A stretch of DNA of 64,000 nt, from contig CAYNMV010000007.1 in assembly GCA_964398315.1 (NCBI GenBank), forward strand, positions 37,898 through 101,897, written 5' to 3'. The notes beneath the pieces were generated by a model, which was given only the letters and a program-made list of their open reading frames with translations, was not told where the DNA came from and did no database searches. Shown here in pieces: positions 17,215 through 26,806 of this stretch. The position numbers were made by a program, and so were the translations under genes. The DNA comes from JADLCB01 sp964398315 (GTDB taxonomy: Bacteria; Planctomycetota; Phycisphaerae; Tepidisphaerales; Tepidisphaeraceae). Position 1 is the stretch's first letter; every line of letters starts with the position of its first letter.

Positions 17215-18930
17215 CTAAGGGCGAGACGCCTGCAACTCGGCCATCAGCCACATTGTGTAGGCAACCATGGGTGTCCAGTATTCACAGGTTTGCCAACTGC
17301 GCGGCTTGAGGTCGGGCTGGTCGGCGGCGGTCCCGCCGATACCGTTCATGACCCCGCCGGGCAGCAGGGGGGTGGCGGGGCGCAGATGGCCGGGGACATA
17401 CAGGGGGGGCTGATTGTGCCCTGTGCCGGTGATGGTGCTGGCGTCGAATGGGTTGACGCCCAGGATCCAGTCGAGCTGGCGCTGGGCCAGGTGCATCAGC
17501 TCCGGCCGTCGCAAGGCCCGGGCGGCCAGTGCCAGGCCGACGCCGTGGGATGCCAGGTGGGCATTGATGCCTACCCACCAGTCGCTGTCATCCTCATCGC
17601 GGCCGGGTTTCATAAAGTAGCGATAGGCGTAGGAGCCGAGCTGGCGGGGGCTGGCCGTGCGGTCGGTGTAGAGGCCGAAGGGGATGATGCCAAAGGCGCT
17701 GCGGGCCGCCAGGCCAACCAGATGATCCACGTGCAGCGCCAGGCATTGCCGCCATTGCTCGGCCTTGTGATCCTCCGGCCAGGTCAGCAGGGCTTCACTG
17801 AGCCCAATGAGCGGGAGGTTGCCGTGCATGATTTCGCGCATCGGCTCCTGTGAATCCAGCTTGCTGCGGAAGTGGCCGCGGGCATCGCCCTCGGTTACCT
17901 GAAGTGCCTGGAGCTGCTCGATCGCCGTGGCGGGGGCATCCTGGTCGTCGGTAAGCCGCTGGATCGCAACGGAGGCGATGAGGAAGGCGCCGATGGTGCG
18001 GGCAGCGCCGGGGCGGCGGTTGCGAAGCAGCCAGCTCAGGCAGCGTTCCGCCGCCGCCCGGCATTGGGCGGCATAGGCCGGATCGGCCTCACGCAGCAGC
18101 CGGGCGAGGGTCAGCTGGACGGTAACGAAGTTGAACTGCGTGGCAACGTCCGTTGGCTCGGTGTGGATCTGGCGGTCATCGCCCGTGCCCGCCTGGTTAT
18201 CGGTCCAGTCGTTGCCATCATCCCCGCCACAGTGGCTCATGACAAAACCCTCATGCGCCTGCATGGCGAGGAAGTAGCGATTACCCCATTTCAGCTCGTC
18301 GATGAAACGCTGGCGGGGGGCAATGCGCTCGCCGGTAAGGTCCAGCACGCGGGACAGGCCGATCATGCCGTAAATCGTGGCGTTGACCCATTTGCGCACA
18401 TCGCAGGCATCGTGCCAGCCGCCGGTGACATCCTGGCGCTGGCCGTTGTCAGCGCGGATGCCATCATCGAGATGGCAGGGGGCATGGTAGCCGGTGGCGC
18501 TGTCGCCGCAGCGCTGCCTGGCGAAATATTCAATGCAGTTGCGGATCGTCGGCAGGTGGATGTCCTCGGCGATATCGAACGGGTGCGAAGTGTGCGGACC
18601 GATCCGTACACGGTAGCGGCCGGGTTTGTGTAGTGCTGTAAAATCGCCGACCCGATAATCCCCCAGATCTGCGCCGGCTTTCGCCAGTTCCCCGCGCCAT
18701 GCCGCATTGCCGGCGGTATCGATCACCTCAAAGGATGTGCCCGCTTCCGCCTGTGCCAGGCAGTACTTTGCATTCCGGGGCAAAAAGCCGGCATGATTCA
18801 CCAGGAGGATGGCCTTGCCTTCCGCCGCCCCCTTGGCGCAGCGGATGCCGCCCAGTGCGGCAATGGCCGTTGCGGCGGCCGTCTGCTTGAGGATGGATCG
18901 ACGCGAGACTGCCATTGGCGATGGGCACAT
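17215..18930 (-). CDS. Glycoside hydrolase family 9-like enzyme, Tat-exported
   Basis: The start is placed at ATG 18930 (or 18915), directly before a twin-arginine signal, SRRSILKQTAAATAIAALGG. The frame continues upstream to 19080 but that part overlaps the epimerase gene and has no exported character. The mature protein begins with an Ig-like CelD_N domain (AILLVNHAGFLPRNAKYCLA), then an alpha/alpha barrel typical of GH9. DVTGGWHDACDVRKWVNA is the GGWYDAGD catalytic-base loop, here with Cys in place of Gly. A C-terminal CEYWTPMVAYTMWLM is the likely position of the catalytic acid. GH9 enzymes cleave beta-1,4-glucans and related polymers. The neighbourhood suggests turnover of a polysaccharide, perhaps the cell's own, but this is inference. 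Confidence 0.78.
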   Translation of the reverse strand: MCPSPMAVSRRSILKQTAAATAIAALGGIRCAKGAAEGKAILLVNHAGFLPRNAKYCLAQAEAGTSFEVIDTAGNAAWRGELAKAGADLGDYRVGDFTALHKPGRYRVRIGPHTSHPFDIAEDIHLPTIRNCIEYFARQRCGDSATGYHAPCHLDDGIRADNGQRQDVTGGWHDACDVRKWVNATIYGMIGLSRVLDLTGERIAPRQRFIDELKWGNRYFLAMQAHEGFVMSHCGGDDGNDWTDNQAGTGDDRQIHTEPTDVATQFNFVTVQLTLARLLREADPAYAAQCRAAAERCLSWLLRNRRPGAARTIGAFLIASVAIQRLTDDQDAPATAIEQLQALQVTEGDARGHFRSKLDSQEPMREIMHGNLPLIGLSEALLTWPEDHKAEQWRQCLALHVDHLVGLAARSAFGIIPFGLYTDRTASPRQLGSYAYRYFMKPGRDEDDSDWWVGINAHLASHGVGLALAARALRRPELMHLAQRQLDWILGVNPFDASTITGTGHNQPPLYVPGHLRPATPLLPGGVMNGIGGTAADQPDLKPRSWQTCEYWTPMVAYTMWLMAELQASRP

Positions 18931-19049
18931 TATGAGCTGCACGAGCCGCGATCCGCTGAGGCGGAACCGCTTCGTGGTGGGTCTCCCGTTTGCCTGGGGC
19001 TGATCCGGATGCGATCGTCGCCGGATCGTGTCCGATCGCGGAGCAGGCG

Positions 19050-20051
19050 CTAGGAGCCGGCCAGCACCTGCTGATACCATCGCAGCGTCGGCACCAGCCC
19101 CTCGCGGAAGCCGACGATGGGGGTATAGCCGAGGATTTCCTTTGCCCGGCTCATCTCAGCCAGCGAATGCTTTACATCCCCGGCGCGCTCAGCCTGGTGC
19201 TCGGGCCGCAGGTCACGGCGATCGAGGATTTCCAGGCACAGGTCGGCCAGTTCGTTGACGCTTACGCGCTGGCCGCAGGCGACATTGATGATCTCCCCGC
19301 CCAGTGGCCGCGCACACCGCAGGGCCAGCAAATTGGCCTGGACGGCGTTGGCGACATACGTGAAGTCGCGCGACTGCTCACCATCGCCGAAGATCACCGG
19401 ATTCCGCCCCCCGATCACCGCCTTGGCAAAGGCGGCGATCACCGCCGCGTAGGCGCTGTTGGCATTCTGGCGCGGTCCAAAAATATTGAAATAGCGCAGC
19501 GAGCAAGTGTCGAGTCCGTAGCTGCCGCTCCAGGCGCGCAGCATTGACTCGGCCGCCACCTTCTGTGCCGCGTAGGGGCTTTTCGCCAGCGTGGGCATGG
19601 TTTCCACCTTAGGCAGCACCTCACTGTCACCGTAGGCAGCGCTGCTGGCGGCGAAAGTCAGGCGCTGCACGCCGGCAGCGCGGGCGGCCTCCAGCACGTT
19701 GAGCGTGCCGTTGATGTTCACATCATGATAGCGCCGGGGTTCGGCCACGCTGCCCGGCACGCTCCCCAGTGCCGCCTGGTGCAGGACATACCGGCAGCCG
19801 CGGGTGCAGCGGGCCAGCAGGTCGGCATCGAGGATGGAGCCCTGGTGGAACTCAACGTTGGCGAACGGCTCGATGTTGGCCGGATCGCCGCCGGACAGGT
19901 CATCGATCACCACCGTGGTAGCGCCCAGCGCTGAAAGAGCCTCGACCAGGTGGGATCCGATGAATCCCGCGCCGCCCGTCACCAGGACGCGCGCTCCTTC
20001 GAACGCGTTGCCATGCAGTTTCCGCCAATCGATCAAAGATGCCGTGCTCAT
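19050..20051 (-). CDS. NAD-dependent NDP-sugar epimerase/dehydratase
   Basis: The 333-residue product is an extended short-chain dehydrogenase. It has the NAD loop VLVTGGAGFIGSHLVEALS near residue 22, LHQAALGSVPGSVAEP, the catalytic region FAASSAAYGDSE and the YAAQK tyrosine-lysine pair near residue 160, then LRYFNIFGPRQNANSAYAAV and IFGDGEQSRDFTYV. The last two segments are typical of UDP-GlcNAc/UDP-GalNAc or UDP-glucuronate C4-epimerases of the WbpP/WbpV type. It would interconvert an NDP-sugar used by nearby glycosyltransferases. The serine of the usual S-x-Y triad region is present as SSAAY. Confidence 0.87.
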   Translation of the reverse strand: MSTASLIDWRKLHGNAFEGARVLVTGGAGFIGSHLVEALSALGATTVVIDDLSGGDPANIEPFANVEFHQGSILDADLLARCTRGCRYVLHQAALGSVPGSVAEPRRYHDVNINGTLNVLEAARAAGVQRLTFAASSAAYGDSEVLPKVETMPTLAKSPYAAQKVAAESMLRAWSGSYGLDTCSLRYFNIFGPRQNANSAYAAVIAAFAKAVIGGRNPVIFGDGEQSRDFTYVANAVQANLLALRCARPLGGEIINVACGQRVSVNELADLCLEILDRRDLRPEHQAERAGDVKHSLAEMSRAKEILGYTPIVGFREGLVPTLRWYQQVLAGS

Positions 20052-20202
20052 GTCGCCCTTCGTTCAGGTGAAGAGGCATACGATATGCGGGCGAAGCGGC
20101 ATTGCAACAAGCTGCTTATCGATATGCCGGCCGGGACATGGGGGCTGTGTCGTATAAAACTCGTGCGTTGCTCCTTCATGTGAGGACGGTGATAATCTGG
20201 CC

Positions 20203-22611
20203 ATGTCCAAGGGCAGGAGGACGATGCGGACCCCCGACCCGGCCAGGCCGCAAGCAAAGCAGGCCAGGCCTCACACGCCCGCTGGCAGCAAGCACGAGCC
20301 TCCAGCCTCACCGGTTTCCAGGGCGGCCGATGCGCCTGGCCCGCTACCGCAGAAGCCGGGCAAGCCGCCCGGGCCAAGGAGATCGGGCGCCAAGTCGCCG
20401 GGATTGAAGAAAAAGCCCTGCCCTTCCGCTGAGCCGGGGCGGCCATCGGCACTGCCCGGCGAGGCAGTGCCGGCGATGGAGAAGTCGATCCCTCCTGAAA
20501 AACGTGCTCCGACTGGCCGGGCAACACATGCTGTGCCCCGGGTTGGAACGACGGAATCGGCGGCCGTGCCGCTTGATCCATCCCGGTTGCCTCACACACC
20601 GGCGGCGGTTGAGCCGATGGACCCGGAAGCGGCCCGGCTGAACACACCGCCCGCCCAGGCCGGGGGCGCCGATGGTCCCGGGGCCGCGCTGCTCTCGACC
20701 GCACCCGCATCGCCGGCCACGATCCCGTTTTTGACTTCTGACAACGCCGAGATCGCCTCCCACATGCAACAAACCGAGTCGACCACCCCGCAAAGCCATT
20801 CATCCCTGCTTTTTGAGGTTGCCTGGGAGGTCTGCTGGCAACTTGGCGGTATATATACGGTGCTGCGCTCCAAGGTGGCGTCGATGCAGCAGCGCTGGGG
20901 AGATCGCTACTGCCTGATCGGTCCGTACAACCCGAGCACCGCCGCGGTTGAGTTTGAGGAAGCCCCCACCGAGGGCGTCATCCGCACCACGCTGGACAAG
21001 CTGCGCGACCAGGGGATCGCCTGCCATTATGGCCGCTGGCTGGTGACCGGCCGTCCGCGCGTAATCCTGCTGGATTACCGCGCCCGGCACGGCACGCTCG
21101 ACACCGATAAATACCTGATGTGGAAGGACCACGGTATCCCCACCCACGCCAGCGATGGCGAGGTGAACGATGTCATTGCCTTTGGCTTTATCGTGGCCGA
21201 GTTTTTCCGCCTGCTCAGCGAGGCGCTGACCGGCCAGCCGATCCTGGCCCACTTCCACGAGTGGATGGGCGGGGTGGCGGTGCCGCGCATCGCCCACATG
21301 CGCCTGCCGGTGGCGACCGTCTTTACCACCCATGCGACCCTGCTCGGCCGCTACCTGGCCAGCAACGATCCGCACTTTTACGATCACCTGTCGTGGTTCA
21401 ACCCGGATGCCGAGGCCGACCGGTACACGATTTACCCGCGATTTGCCATCGAGCGCGCGGCTGCCCACGCCGCCACCGTTTTCACCACCGTCTCAGAAGT
21501 GACCAACCGCGAGGCTGAGAAACTGCTGGGACGCGCTGCCGATGCCATCCTGCCCAACGGGTTGAACATCCATCGCTTCGCGGCGCTGCATGAGTTCCAG
21601 AACCTGCACAGCCAGTACAAGCACCGTATCCACGAATTTGTGATGGGGCATTTCTTCCCCAGCTACAGCTTCGACCTGGATCGCACGCTCTACTTCTTCA
21701 CCAGCGGCCGCTACGAGTATCGCAACAAGGGATATGACCTGTTCATCGAGGCCATGTGGCGGCTGAACCAGCGGCTCAAGTCGATGCAGGATCCGCCCAC
21801 GGTTGTGTCCTTCATCATCACCAAGGCGATGGTGCGCGGGATCAACGTCGGGGCGCTGCAGGCACAGGCCCAGTTCGATGAGCTGCGCGAAACCTGCGCT
21901 GAGCAGCAGATGGCGATGGGCCGGCGGCTGTTCCTGTCGGCTGTCAATGGTCGTATTCCCACGCATGTGCGTGAGCTGATCGATGAGGATGCGACGGTGA
22001 AGCTGAAGCGCGCCATCCACGCCTGGCGCTCCAGCCGCTGGCCGAGCATCGTTACCCACGACCTGGTGGATGATGTCAATGATCCGATCCTCAAGCACCT
22101 GCGCCACCGCCACCTGATCAACGGCACCGATGATCCGGTGAAGGTCATCTTTCACCCCCAGTTCGTGCAATCCACTTCGCCACTGTTAAGCCTCGACTAC
22201 GACCAGTTCGTGCGCGGCTGCCACATGGGCATTTTCCCCAGCTACTACGAGCCGTGGGGCTATACGCCGATGGAGGCGGTGGCGCTCGGCGTGCCGGCGG
22301 TGACGACGGATTTGAGCGGGTTCGGCGCCTACGTGCAGCGGCACCTGGACGATCCGGTTCAGCAGGGCATTGCCGTGCTGAATCGCAGTACCCGCAGCTT
22401 CGACCAGGCGGCCGATGACCTGGCCGATCACCTGTTCCAGTTCTGCCAGCTCAACCGCCGCCAGCGGATCGAACTGCGCAACCGGGTGGAATCCACCAGC
22501 ACCAACTTTGACTGGGACCACCTCGTCCACCACTACCACGATGCCCATGACCTTGCCCTCAGCCGAAAAGGCGCCCCCGCGCCCGGCCGACTGGAAGTGC
22601 GGCTGGTGTAA
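20203..22611 (+). CDS. Eukaryotic-type glycogen synthase (GT3 family) with long disordered N-terminus
   Basis: From about residue 195 the product matches GT3 glycogen synthases, not the bacterial GT5 GlgA type. It shows FEVAWEVCWQLGGIYTVLRS, YCLIGPYNP, AHFHEWMGG, LPNGLNIHRFAALHEFQNLH, LYFFTSGRYEYRNKGYDLF and FPSYYEPWGYTPMEAVALG, with the catalytic glutamates in E-PWGYTPM-E. NRRQRIELRNRVES near the end resembles the arginine cluster that binds glucose-6-phosphate in eukaryotic enzymes. The first 187 residues are Pro/Ala/Lys-rich low complexity. The true start could be ATG 20203, 20224 (AGGAGG just upstream) or 20764, which would give a 615-residue enzyme without the extension. It transfers glucose from a nucleotide sugar to a growing alpha-1,4-glucan in the cytoplasm. 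Confidence 0.85.
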   Translation: MSKGRRTMRTPDPARPQAKQARPHTPAGSKHEPPASPVSRAADAPGPLPQKPGKPPGPRRSGAKSPGLKKKPCPSAEPGRPSALPGEAVPAMEKSIPPEKRAPTGRATHAVPRVGTTESAAVPLDPSRLPHTPAAVEPMDPEAARLNTPPAQAGGADGPGAALLSTAPASPATIPFLTSDNAEIASHMQQTESTTPQSHSSLLFEVAWEVCWQLGGIYTVLRSKVASMQQRWGDRYCLIGPYNPSTAAVEFEEAPTEGVIRTTLDKLRDQGIACHYGRWLVTGRPRVILLDYRARHGTLDTDKYLMWKDHGIPTHASDGEVNDVIAFGFIVAEFFRLLSEALTGQPILAHFHEWMGGVAVPRIAHMRLPVATVFTTHATLLGRYLASNDPHFYDHLSWFNPDAEADRYTIYPRFAIERAAAHAATVFTTVSEVTNREAEKLLGRAADAILPNGLNIHRFAALHEFQNLHSQYKHRIHEFVMGHFFPSYSFDLDRTLYFFTSGRYEYRNKGYDLFIEAMWRLNQRLKSMQDPPTVVSFIITKAMVRGINVGALQAQAQFDELRETCAEQQMAMGRRLFLSAVNGRIPTHVRELIDEDATVKLKRAIHAWRSSRWPSIVTHDLVDDVNDPILKHLRHRHLINGTDDPVKVIFHPQFVQSTSPLLSLDYDQFVRGCHMGIFPSYYEPWGYTPMEAVALGVPAVTTDLSGFGAYVQRHLDDPVQQGIAVLNRSTRSFDQAADDLADHLFQFCQLNRRQRIELRNRVESTSTNFDWDHLVHHYHDAHDLALSRKGAPAPGRLEVRLV

Positions 22612-22728
22612 GTACGCGATCACAGGCCGCTTTCGTGCGACTGTATCCCCGCCTTGTGGCAATGGCGGGATACCTCACCTGCTTTCATTGCCGAAAAAGG
22701 TCCCGACCGTGCCCTCCGGACAGGGTGA

Positions 22729-23433
22729 TTAACCTGGGCGGAAGCTGCCCCGGCCTGCCAGGATCACCTCGGCACACCAGGCGGCCGGGCCAAGCGACAG
22801 AAGTATTGTGCCAATACCCCATCTGCCCATCAGGAACACCACCACACTCAGCAGCACAATCGTGGCGATGGCGGGAACGGCCAGCGCCAGCACCGCCAGG
22901 CGCTCCGAATCCACCTGCTTGCGAAGTCGCATGATGATGTATGCGCCCATGGCGAGCACGGCCGGCGCAACCAGGATGATGACCTCTTCATCGCGATAGC
23001 TGGGCCTCAACAGGAGGAGGGGCGACGCAAGCAGCGATAGCGCACCCGCAGCGGCGAGCGTCCAGGCGACCGTCGTGTAGAGCGTGCGGAGGGCGGTACC
23101 CACCAACACCAGGCGCAGAACCTTGAGCGTGAAGACCGGATAACAAAGGCAGCCGGATCCGAACAAACCCAGGAGGATCACATCCTCCAGGTCAGCCCAG
23201 TTCAGACGCTCGAGGGTGAAAAGGACTTCTGCCGTCAGGGACCAGCTACCCAGAATGGGCAGGAAGGTGCCAATGCTCGCCAGGAACCACAGCGCGGCCA
23301 GTATGCCATTGATCACGGGTCGATGGCGGGGGATGGGCGCAACCTGAGCGGGTAGCGCGTACGGGATCGGTTCAACCGCGCGAGCGGAACCCGGTGCGTG
23401 CGGGGCCTCGGTTGGGTCCATGCGGGGCAGCAT
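22729..23433 (-). CDS. Uncharacterised multi-pass membrane protein
   Basis: The 234-residue product has a hydrophilic proline-rich first 40 residues and then five or six hydrophobic segments (for example GILAALWFLASIGTFLPILG and IATIVLLSVVVFLMG). I recognise no family motif. It is flanked by the glycogen synthase gene (convergent) and, upstream on its own strand, by about 300 bp without genes, so it appears to be a single-gene unit. Confidence 0.6.
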   Translation of the reverse strand: MLPRMDPTEAPHAPGSARAVEPIPYALPAQVAPIPRHRPVINGILAALWFLASIGTFLPILGSWSLTAEVLFTLERLNWADLEDVILLGLFGSGCLCYPVFTLKVLRLVLVGTALRTLYTTVAWTLAAAGALSLLASPLLLLRPSYRDEEVIILVAPAVLAMGAYIIMRLRKQVDSERLAVLALAVPAIATIVLLSVVVFLMGRWGIGTILLSLGPAAWCAEVILAGRGSFRPG

Positions 23434-23733
23434 ATCCTGTGACCCTGCACCACAGAAGCGATACGGCTATCGTATGCATCTGCCCAGCGCCCTGTGCCCG
23501 CGGCTCGGGCACGACACCACACCCGCAGGCTGGGCAGCGATCCGCACGCCGTTCGTGACGCGATCCGGCTTGTCCAAGTCCGCAGATGAAGCCTCGACCA
23601 GATCGACCGGTTCCGCCGTGTGATGCTCGAACCGTCCGCACTGCACCTGACCCAACCAACCGGCCGTGCGCTGCCGCCGATGCCTCGGTGAAGCCAGGGC
23701 AGCTGACGTTCAACGGCGAGCGGAGTGCAAGGA
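23434..23733. other. 300-bp gap without a recognisable gene
   Basis: The gap lies upstream of the membrane-protein gene and downstream of the large glycosidase gene, both read leftward. I see no clear gene, repeat or terminator in it; short open frames here are arginine-rich and lack protein-like composition. Confidence 0.5.
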
Positions 23734-26733
23734 TCATCCATCCGCCGGGCGGAGGCGGACCACCGTCCTGGCGCGGAGGGGGAACGTCAATTCTGCCCAC
23801 GGGTGTGGGCCGTCGCGGTGCAGCCGCGGCTGCACCTTTACCTCTTCGTTACCCACCTCGGCGATGACCGGGCGCTGGTGGAAGGGTGCGGACAGGGGAA
23901 CGCACAGTCGGATGGGCAGCTCTGCCACGTCCGGCTGCGTCCCACCTTCTGCCTCGACGAAGCGCACTGACCGAAGTGTTGTCGGTCCATGGATGCGGAA
24001 TGACACTTCGAGCGTCTGGCGACCCCCGGCGGGGAGCAGGTCGCGGTACTTCACCACTACCTTCCCAGCGCCGCGGCGAGCGACAGCGCTCACGCTGCTG
24101 CCATCAGGCTGCTTCAGGAGAAGCTCCCAATCGGCCTGATCTCCCTCGGCCTGCACCTCCAGCGTGGGATAGCGGTCGGCATCGACGATCGCGTGCTTAT
24201 AGAAGCCGGCATAGGCCCGGCCTGGCGCGGGGGAGATTGCCGCGGTGCCCTGATCGTATCGCACATCGCCGAAGAAGGCCGTCCACTGCTCGGCCCGTGT
24301 AAGTCCCATCGACGGCGCTTCCTTCGGAAGCAGCTCCTCGTTGTCCGCGGGGTTAATGATGACGATGACACTGCCATCTTCGTTGACCGATGCCGCGGCG
24401 TACACACCTTCGAGCGGCTGACCATCCGCGCGGGTCATCTGCAGGTCCAGGCGGCGCGCACCCGGCTGGCCGAGCAGAGCGTAATCGGCAAAGACCTGGT
24501 AAGCCGGACGAGGGCGGCCCTTGCTGTCAATCAGGCTGTAGGCGTGATCGTCTCCACCGGCGTGAAAGATCGACAGCTTTGCCAGCCCGGTTGCCAGCAG
24601 CCGCCCCATGGCGGTGCTGAGCAGGTCGCGCTGCCGCTGAGGCGTGAATACCGGTGGCGGCTGGAACCAGGCGGCGTTCAGGTAGGTGAAGCCGCTTTCG
24701 TTACAGAAGATCTCCCGGTCCACACCCCATGACATCAGCGTGCCCTCAAGCAAGCCATAGGGAATGTCCCAGGCGGGTCCCTTACCGGCGTAGGGGTGGA
24801 ACGCCACCATGTCCACCTCGTCCAGCACGCCAGCGTGCCACATCTTGCGCAGGAATTCCTCATGCATGCCGGCCATGCCGGTGCTGAAGATTTTCGCGGT
24901 GGGATCCAGCCGGCGAATGATGGGGACGATCGTCTTGAAGAGGGTGATGTATTCGGCCTCGGTGCCGCGATAGAACTGATCGATGTCGGCTTCGTTCCAG
25001 ATCTCGTAAGAGTCGATCCGGTCGCCATAGCGCGCGATCACATCCTCCACGATCTGGGCGTATTTCTGCGGGTCGGGCGGCACGGTGTGGGGCCGCCTGG
25101 CTGCCTCGGCTTCCGCCAGGCGTTCGGGCGTGATGGCGGCCCAGGGGGGTGTGCCTTCGAGGATCGGCTGCACACGCGGATTGAGGGAGGCGATGCGGTT
25201 GAACAACTCATCCACCTGGGCGAAGCGATCGGGGTCATCCGGCGGGCCGATGAAGTTGGTCCGCAGCGACATGCGAATGGCCGACCACTGGCGCGACAAC
25301 TCCGGTGAATAGTTGTTGCCGTATCCCGCTCCCAGGCCGATCAGGCGCTCGGGCGCGGGCCGGTCGCGCTGCTCGATTTGCAGTGCGTCGAGATGGAGCG
25401 GCGCAGCGCCGGGGTTGGCAATAGTCAGCACGCGGGCAGCCGGATCAGGCGGCGGCAGGAAGACGATTCGGGTGAACTCGGTCGCCTGGCCGGCGAGGCT
25501 GCGGCTGAAATTGCTGGGCGTGCTGGTGTCGATGTAAACCAGTGATTCGTTCAGGATCATCTGGTCGCCGATGGTGACCTTCACGCCCGCTCCGGTGGCG
25601 TCATAGGCACCGCGGATGCGGAAGTAGAGCGGCCCGCCGTTCAATTCCGGCAAGGCGAGGCGCACTACAGCCCCCGGCGCGAGAACGCCCGGCATCGCGC
25701 TGGCGGGGGCGCCCAGGGGCACGTCAATCTCGCCGTTCGCCATCTCGGCCCCGAATTCGAGCTTCGAGCCGTCAAAGGCGCCCCACCGCACCAGAGGCTT
25801 GGCCCCCTCTGGATCGACGCTGCCGCTGGCCACCCTGTCGAGCGGCGACGGCTCGAGCGGTTCGAGGTTGGCATCGATGGTGACCGCCATCTCGGGCGTG
25901 AGCGGCAGGGCCCCTGTGCGGACATCCCGGGCCAGATGAGCCAGGGCGCTGAGGGTTGGTGGACCGTGGGGCCATTCATCTGCATCGGCGGCCGTGTAGT
26001 CCAGCATGGTCGAGATGATCGCCGTGCGTGAACCGTTGCGCACCAGATACATCTGTGGTGGCACATCCGCCCGATCCTTGCGCTGACTGCGCAGCAGGGG
26101 ATAGATCTGCGTCTGGGCCTGCGCATCCGGCACGATCCAGCGCCCGGGGCGCTTGCCGCGCAGGTCCGGGGCATCCGCGACATAGCGCTTCAGCAGCGGT
26201 GTGGCGGTGTGATAGACGCCCTGGTCGTGCAGCTCCATCTTGTAGATGTAGCGCAGGCCGAAGTGCTTGAGCAGCTCGGTGGTCTGCCACGCGAACTTCG
26301 GCTCGGCCGGTGACAGCACCCACTCCCGGCCTTCATGCGGCTCGATGGCGATGAGGAACGGCACCTCCGTCCCCAGCACGATCGCTACGCCCCCTTCATC
26401 GGCGAATCGCTTCAGCGGCTCGATGGCTGACCGTGGGACTGCGTTGCCGATGAAGACGATGGCATCGAAGTTGGCCGCGGAGAACGTGGCGGCATCGGCG
26501 ATCTGTTCAGCGGTGAGGCGCTTAACGGCTACACCCTCCGCGGCCAGTGCTGCGCTGATCCGGTCCAGCTCCCCCAGGTTAAGTTCGAAGCGGTTGGAGG
26601 TTGTCCCAAACCGCGGATCCCATACCGCCACCCGCGGCGGCTGGGCCGCCTGCGCCACGGCTGACAGCCCACATAGCGCCATCACCACCAGGAGCAGAAG
26701 TCGTATCCTCGAATGCAACATCACCATCATCAT
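23734..26733 (-). CDS. Secreted clan GH-A glycosidase-like protein (GH39-like core) with N-terminal ThuA/GATase-like domain
   Basis: The 999-residue product starts with a signal peptide (RLLLLVVMALCGLSAVAQA). Residues 30-230 look like a Rossmann-type ThuA/glutamine-amidotransferase-like domain (VAVWDPRFG, FDAIVFIGNAVP, GGVAIVLGTE). A beta-rich part follows, then a TIM barrel from about residue 470. YEIWNEAD near residue 580 supplies the clan GH-A acid/base Asn-Glu, and REIFCNESGF near residue 678 the nucleophile glutamate; the spacing of about 98 residues suits the clan. The C-terminal 200 residues are beta-sandwich-like. It probably cleaves an exogenous glycan outside the cytoplasm. It is the last gene downstream of the LacI-type regulator and is presumably induced by its substrate. 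Confidence 0.75.
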   Translation of the reverse strand: MMMVMLHSRIRLLLLVVMALCGLSAVAQAAQPPRVAVWDPRFGTTSNRFELNLGELDRISAALAAEGVAVKRLTAEQIADAATFSAANFDAIVFIGNAVPRSAIEPLKRFADEGGVAIVLGTEVPFLIAIEPHEGREWVLSPAEPKFAWQTTELLKHFGLRYIYKMELHDQGVYHTATPLLKRYVADAPDLRGKRPGRWIVPDAQAQTQIYPLLRSQRKDRADVPPQMYLVRNGSRTAIISTMLDYTAADADEWPHGPPTLSALAHLARDVRTGALPLTPEMAVTIDANLEPLEPSPLDRVASGSVDPEGAKPLVRWGAFDGSKLEFGAEMANGEIDVPLGAPASAMPGVLAPGAVVRLALPELNGGPLYFRIRGAYDATGAGVKVTIGDQMILNESLVYIDTSTPSNFSRSLAGQATEFTRIVFLPPPDPAARVLTIANPGAAPLHLDALQIEQRDRPAPERLIGLGAGYGNNYSPELSRQWSAIRMSLRTNFIGPPDDPDRFAQVDELFNRIASLNPRVQPILEGTPPWAAITPERLAEAEAARRPHTVPPDPQKYAQIVEDVIARYGDRIDSYEIWNEADIDQFYRGTEAEYITLFKTIVPIIRRLDPTAKIFSTGMAGMHEEFLRKMWHAGVLDEVDMVAFHPYAGKGPAWDIPYGLLEGTLMSWGVDREIFCNESGFTYLNAAWFQPPPVFTPQRQRDLLSTAMGRLLATGLAKLSIFHAGGDDHAYSLIDSKGRPRPAYQVFADYALLGQPGARRLDLQMTRADGQPLEGVYAAASVNEDGSVIVIINPADNEELLPKEAPSMGLTRAEQWTAFFGDVRYDQGTAAISPAPGRAYAGFYKHAIVDADRYPTLEVQAEGDQADWELLLKQPDGSSVSAVARRGAGKVVVKYRDLLPAGGRQTLEVSFRIHGPTTLRSVRFVEAEGGTQPDVAELPIRLCVPLSAPFHQRPVIAEVGNEEVKVQPRLHRDGPHPWAELTFPLRARTVVRLRPADG

Positions 26734-26806
26734 CTACCGTTGAAAGGGGCGTGCCGCGGGCACAGTGTCACCTGAGGTTCATGCGTGCTGGCTGTCCGAT
26801 CCTGCC

